From: Coleophoma eucalyptorum
Taxonomy: Eukaryota > Ascomycota > Leotiomycetes > Helotiales > Dermateaceae
NCBI GenBank assembly: GCA_026120035.1
Contig: JALRME010000001.1
Span: 633,909-697,908, forward strand
Direction of reading: 5' to 3'
DNA: 64,000 nt
Within the stretch, counting starts at the first letter, position 1; every line of letters starts with the position of its first letter. The notes below the pieces were generated by a model that did not search any database, was not told where the DNA came from, and was given only the letters and a program-made list of their open reading frames with translations. Below are positions 59,408 through 64,000 of this stretch, one piece after another. A program made the translations under genes and the position numbers.

Positions 59408-60797
59408 ATGCCAGGCGCCCTCAAAGTCTGGCCTTCTTGGCCCGAGTTCACTCTCAAGACCGCAGAATTAGACCCCTCTTACCGTGGGTACAAGAAAGCT
59501 ATTGAAGCCGAATATGGCGCCGAAGCCATCACGGCTTCATGGCTATCCGTCTGTAAGAAGCTCGAGACACTCACGGATGAGATTGCCGACAAGGGTACAA
59601 ACATGATCCCCGTGCTTGATTTTGAAGAGGTGGAAGAGGGATTGAGTGAGCAAAGGAAAAATGAAATGAGGAATAAAGGTTGTTTTGTTGTTAGAGGCGT
59701 AATTGACAAAGAGGTGGTTGATGGCTGGTTTGGAGAGCTGAAGCAGTATGTCGCAGATAATCGGGAGGATATTGGAGGTTAGTATTTTCCCCGCTCTTGC
59801 CTTCCCTGTTCTTATTCCCTTAAAATTCATCTCTTTTCTAAAGGACCAACTAAACTAACTTCTCCCAGGCTGGCCAAAAGAAACCCCTTTCGTACTCCGT
59901 CTCTTCTGGTCCCCAACCCAAGTCAAAGCCCGTTCACACCCACATTCACTTCTCTTACAGAGAACCCTAAACTCCCTCTGGCACTCTAAAAGCTACCCAT
60001 CCTTTGAACAGCCCCTCTCTTACGCAGACGCTGTACGGATCCGTCCCCCAAAGATCCCCTTCTTTGGTCTTGGCCCACATATCGACGCCGGCTCACTCTC
60101 CCGCTGGGCCGATCCAACGTATCGAAAAGCGTATTCGGCCATTTTCCAAGGTAGACCACACGAGCACGATGCGTATGATCTTGACGCCAGAATCGATGCG
60201 AAACAGGCACTCTTTGAAGGCGCGGCCCACAGTTCAGTCTTGCGTGCATTTCAAGGCTGGACGGCTCTCACCGACGCCGGCCCTGGCGAGGGAAGCCTGC
60301 TGCTGTATCCCGATTTCAAGACGGTCATCGCGTATCTCCTCCTGCGGCCTTTCTTCAAAGAACCTGAGAACAAGGCCGATCTCATGGATGCTACCAAATG
60401 GACATTCGACACCGACTCGGACTGGTTCCCCGGCACGTGGCAGGCGGATTCGCAACTTCTTTCAGAGTCCTCACACCCGCACTTGCGCTTGAAAGAATGC
60501 ATGGTGAACATCCCAGCCATGCGTGCTGGTGATAGCATCTGGTGGCATGCCGATATGTGCCATGCGGTGGAAGTCGAGCATTCTGGGAATGGAGATAGCA
60601 GTGTTGCTTATGTTGCAGCTACGCCGAGCACGCCCGAGAACGAACGCTATATGCGTGCCCAGCTGCAGGATTTCTTGAAGGGTGTTGCGCCGGGAGATTA
60701 TAGTGGGAAAGGTGAGATTGAATTTAAAGGTTGGGTTGGTGAAGCGGGGATTTTGGGAGGGGAGGAGGGGAGGAGAGCGGCTGGATTTGAGTTATAA
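59408..60797 (+). CDS. DUF1479 protein, Fe(II)/2-oxoglutarate dioxygenase-like
   Basis: Exons 59408-59777 and 59869-60797 encode 432 aa, near the usual family length. The start MPGALKVWPSWPEF is followed by GCFVVRGVIDKEVVDGW, typical of DUF1479 (YbiU-like). A metal-binding His-x-Asp is seen in GLGPHIDAGSLSRW, and a distal His in WWHADMCHAVEVEH. RAFQGWTAL, PGEGSLLLYPDF and MRAGDSIWWHADM are family landmarks. The fold is that of a cupin/dioxygenase, and the substrate is unknown. The intron (59778-59868) is 91 bp with donor GTTAGT. No partner genes are adjacent. Confidence 0.85.
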
Positions 60798-61597
60798 AGT
60801 TTGAGGGCTTTTATCTTATAGAGCACTGCAGGGAGGTTAAATTTGTTATTGTATGCTTTATCCATGGAACTTTATAGTTTTGAAAATAGTGTGTAAGTGC
60901 TTGCTCTTGAATTTACTACCTCAGTGGTTTTCATGTTTCAAACGAAGCATTAGACAATATGACAACGTTGTAGAACCAAACTTTTGCACATGACAAATTG
61001 TATTTACTTGTCTACTTTAGCTCTATTCACCCGCTTCATCAAAGGTAGAAGCTTGGCTCATATAAAATCGCATTTTATACTTATGACTTGCTTATATTTC
61101 CTTTCATAGTAGGTAACTCGCATCAGTTCATCAGTACTAAGAACTCTTATGCAAACTCGACATCCAGAGATGTAACATTCTCTCTTCGATGCGTTCTTAC
61201 ACAGCTACAAAACTTGCAACACTGCGTATCAATCTTTGGAGCATTCCAAACTCGGTCTAGCATCCAAACCCCAACTGAGTCCTCGATACGAGCATCAGGA
61301 AATCTCGACTCTGTTCAACAATTGCCCAAAATAGGTCCAGTTTACTAGAACTACAGTTCATTGACCAGACACTTAAGCTGAAAACAACTCCGTAGTTGTT
61401 TGACCTCATTTTTCATGCCTCTATTACTTCAGACAGATTCAACAATTCATGTGATTATGCAAGCACTGACTTTCAATATTTTATGAGTCTAATCAATTAA
61501 GCAATCTATGGATAAAATGCTTGAAATCATCGAGCTTAACTCACTGCAAATCGTAGGGGTAACTGCTAATGCATCGATCCGGGTGGCCTGCAATACA
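60798..61597. other. Convergent intergenic region, 0.8 kb, no gene seen
   Basis: It lies between the DUF1479 stop and the 3' end of the BTB gene. It is AT-rich. The frame at 61088-61348 has no recognisable features. Confidence 0.5.
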
Positions 61598-62695
61598 TCA
61601 AGTTCTATCCTCACTGCCAGCATAGCAGGGCTTTAAGATAGTGCATTTCTCCCTTGATTCAGCGTCATGCGTATGGTAGCGCTCACAAAAGTCCTCCTCA
61701 ACCGGCTTCCTAGGCTCGGTGGCTTTCAAACACAGCTGCGTGAAATCAAGCAGAACATCATGAGCCATCCAGGGAGCAATTTTCAAGAAATGTCGGTTGC
61801 CGGCTAGGTTTTTGCCGTAGTCCGCTACGAGAACATTCGCCATCATCTTGCGTAAAGATGAGTTGCTGCTTGCAGTACGAGCATAAGCAAAGTTAGCTTC
61901 ACGCACTGAGACTTTGATTAGGCTATGTTTGCTTCGATGTTCAAGATAGGCATCGACGGCATCATTCTGCAGCTCCGGAATCTGATACTTGTCGGCTATA
62001 AAGAAGAGTTTCAAGCACATTCGGCGAATTATGCCGTCGGATAGAGTATCGTCGAAGCCTTCCAGCTGGATGTGTATGTTTCCAGCATACAGCCCTGAAC
62101 GGCGTGTTAGCATGCGATCCTTGTAAATTCCGCTACATAAAACCAAATAACTCACATTTAATCAGAGCTTTTACAACAACCGCGTCATCTTCTGGGAGGC
62201 GAATTCTTAGCTGCTCTGAATTCTCCGGCTTCGTCCATTCTGGCTTGCATGCAGCCTCGAAGAACGTGCTCGCTGCACAAAGCATATCCTTGTGAACAAA
62301 GAATCTTTTGTTTTCATCTCCCACTACCAATTCAACAACCTGCTCGAAGTTCCTATATGGCGCTCTAGTTAGTCGCACTGACCAGAAACAGAGGTTTTCA
62401 AAATAGAGAGGTTTACCCGTGAATACGTACTCGCTTGGATCTATGCTCCGGTATCTTCGACGCCTCAGCTGGTCGCTTTAAAGACGTGAGTTCAGCTGCT
62501 TGCTTTAGGCTTTTTAGCAAGCGCAAAGTGAGGCTGAAGCTATATACTCACCTTGGAAGAGTCCAGCACTGAATGAATGGGTGTAGGTTCACTAGGAAAT
62601 ATCGAGCCGGCTCGAAAGTTTGGAAGAGAAATTGAAAATGAGCGCAATGCTGGCACCTTCGAGGCCTCTGTTTGAACCGAATGCTTAGCCGACAT
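61598..62695 (-). CDS. BTB/POZ domain protein
   Basis: Exons 62695-62552, 62475-62417, 62352-62156 and 62094-61598 give 298 aa. A disordered N-terminus of about 65 residues is followed by a BTB fold: VELVVGDENKRFFVHKDMLCA, STFFEAACKPEW, LPEDDAVVVKALIKWLYAG, then LFFIADKYQIPELQNDAVDA. The last third is helical with two Cys near the end. In filamentous fungi such BTB proteins are numerous and mostly unstudied; they may act as Cul3 adaptors or oligomerisation modules. An in-frame upstream ATG at 62731 could add 12 residues. The donor at 62416 leaves a weak but usable junction; an alternative donor (GTACGT) lies 12 nt upstream. Confidence 0.82.
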
Positions 62696-63451
62696 CTTTG
62701 TTATGAGTTGCAGCTGGCCGTCACTGTGCATCGATTAGATACGGCTATATACCTGGGCGAATCAGGCTATCCAGAGTAGCTCCAGGCTCTGTGGTGATCT
62801 GTATAACTTTTGTAGTTCACTTTTCATAATGATGATGAAGATGAGGGATATCCTGAAGAACTCTCTGTTGTCATAGGTGAGAGAATAGTCTGGCTCCTTA
62901 TAACTCCCCTGATGAAGATGAATAGAAGTAGACCGAACGAGATACGTGAAGGTCAAATTAAGGTTGTGTTCGTTCCGTACTTGCCTAGTGTTCTATGGGC
63001 TCACCCCTGGCCTTGACTGATCATCTCCGATGTCTTAAGATCATCTAACTAGATCAAGTAACTGTCGCCTTGTACCTTTATGTTTAGGCTAATTAGCCCT
63101 TGCTCTCAAAGTTAAATTTCGAAGTGCTTCAGCTTTCTAGTTTACGAGGCTTATACCCATGCCGTTGCTCTCAAAGTTTAATTTCGAGGTACTTCAACTG
63201 TCTAGTTTACGTGGCTTATACCTATGCCTTGTTCAAAAAGCCGCCAAGGGATACAGTATAAATAACATGTAACTTGCTCAATTCTATATATGTCTACCGG
63301 GACGGCTGTTTTTGTACATTCTAACGATGCGTCTTGTCAACGGCATTTCTAACAGGATCTAGCAACAATGGTTTGCAATAGCTTCATTCCAAAGCAATAA
63401 TAATAACAAAAATAACATCAAAATAGTATAGCAATAACTCATAAGATCTAA
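62696..63451. other. Intergenic, 0.75 kb, with a tandem duplication
   Basis: It lies between the BTB gene start and the 3' end of the sugar porter. No gene was recognised. A tandem repeat of a 65 bp unit lies at 63100-63228 (listed separately). Confidence 0.5.
63100..63228. repeat. Tandem duplication, 65 bp period, two copies
   Basis: Copy 1 is 63100-63163 and copy 2 is 63165-63228. They share the start TTGCTCTCAAAGTT and the end TATGCC-like CATGCC/TATGCC. By eye they differ at about eight positions, a mix of transitions and transversions. It is not inside a gene. Confidence 0.8.
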
Positions 63452-64000
63452 CTAAGCAGCTGGGTCCAGCTCATTCTCAGTAATAACATCCTCAACTTGC
63501 TTTTGCGCGACCTTCTCCTGCATGATCGCCTCCACATCGCCCTTAGCCAGCATCTTCGAGGCCTTAACAATGGCAAAAGGAGTGCTGTTGTCTCGGAAAG
63601 CAGCATCGATCTGCTCCAAGCTTTGGCCCATAGTCTCTGGGTAGAAGAAGAAGACCGAAAGTGGGATGCAGAAACTAATCACGGCAAAGACAATGAAGTA
63701 AAGGTTTCCAATGCTGCTGATAGCTACAGGGGTGACCATGACAACGACAAAGTTCCTAAATTCATATTAGTTGGTGTTTGGAGGTTGGGTAGGAGGGGTT
63801 GGGAAACATACCAGAGCCAGTGGTTTGCGGTTGAGACGGCTGCCATGCTGACACGAAGCTTTACTGGTGCTACTTCGGCACAGTAAAGGAAGTTTGCGCC
63901 GAGGAAACCGATAGGAACGAAGAAGTTGTACTGTAAATCCCATTAGCTGGATTCGGAACCTAACAGAATCGAATTACTTACGAAGAAGATGAAGAACACG
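63452..64000 (-). CDS. MFS sugar porter, C-terminal part (cut by window edge)
   Basis: Visible exons from the right edge: >64000-63982, 63930-63812 and 63755-63452, with introns of 51 and 56 bp. The visible part covers the last transmembrane helices: VPIGFLGANFLYCAEVAP (helix 10-like), then LRVSMAAVSTANHWLWNF, then SSIGNLYFIVFAVISFCIPL. The conserved sugar-porter PET motif is FFFYPETMGQSLEQIDAAF, with Met replacing the more common Lys after PET. The cytosolic tail is acidic and ends ELDPAA. It should carry hexose or pentose across the plasma membrane; specificity cannot be inferred from this part. Confidence 0.87.

Noticed and set aside
1..64000. CRISPR arrays, bacterial operons, integrated virus or complete transposon
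   Set aside because: No regularly spaced repeats, no transposase or viral protein motifs, and no long terminal repeats were seen; gene structure is fungal throughout.

Overview
The window looks like nuclear chromosomal DNA of a filamentous ascomycete. Genes carry several short introns (mostly 45-70 bp, with GT..AG ends and CTAAY-like branch sites). Predicted products are typical of Pezizomycotina: a Zn2Cys6 regulator, a hybrid histidine kinase, a Rim15-type kinase, an S28 peptidase, a TAP-like peptidase, DUF3712, DUF1479 and 2EXR proteins. Three F-box/2EXR-like genes in 7 kb suggest Leotiomycetes (Helotiales); this placement is inference. I see no prokaryotic, plasmid, viral or intact transposon sequence. 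I rebuilt gene models by hand from splice sites and reading-frame continuity; all complete models close in frame.

Layout. 1-8 kb: a DUF3712 membrane protein cut by the left edge; a divergent pair of pentose/polyol genes (xylose reductase-type AKR and L-arabinitol/polyol dehydrogenase); then ERG26 of ergosterol synthesis. 8.4-18.3 kb: an E2 ubiquitin-conjugating enzyme with two UBC-like domains and a 12-nt microexon; a LIM-RhoGAP protein (Rga1 type) divergent from it; and a Gal80-like Gfo/Idh/MocA protein. 18.9-25 kb: a frameshifted ankyrin/PigL_N-type gene, a Zn2Cys6 transcription factor and an aldo/keto reductase. 25.8-40 kb: an O-fucosyltransferase-like type II membrane protein, a secreted TAP-like serine peptidase, a GAF hybrid histidine kinase, an S28 serine peptidase and a cytochrome P450. 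41.7-48.4 kb: two tandem 2EXR paralogues, RPF2 and a peroxisomal PXMP4/PMP24-type gene (divergent, 485 bp apart), and an F-box-like gene. 48.4-52.7 kb: a 4.3 kb stretch without a gene that leads into RIM15. 59-64 kb: a DUF1479 oxygenase, a BTB/POZ protein and the C-terminal end of an MFS sugar porter cut by the right edge.

Most genes are housekeeping or regulatory and do not form one pathway. The clearest functional linkage is the xylose reductase / L-arabinitol dehydrogenase pair, which would catalyse the reductive and oxidative first steps of pentose catabolism from a shared 527 bp promoter. The most unusual items are the double-UBC E2 with its microexon, the Glu-for-Asp pseudo-receiver of the Rim15 protein with upstream ORFs in its leader, a GC-AG intron in the PXMP4-like gene, and the decaying ankyrin gene. 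I found no convincing new multi-gene system.
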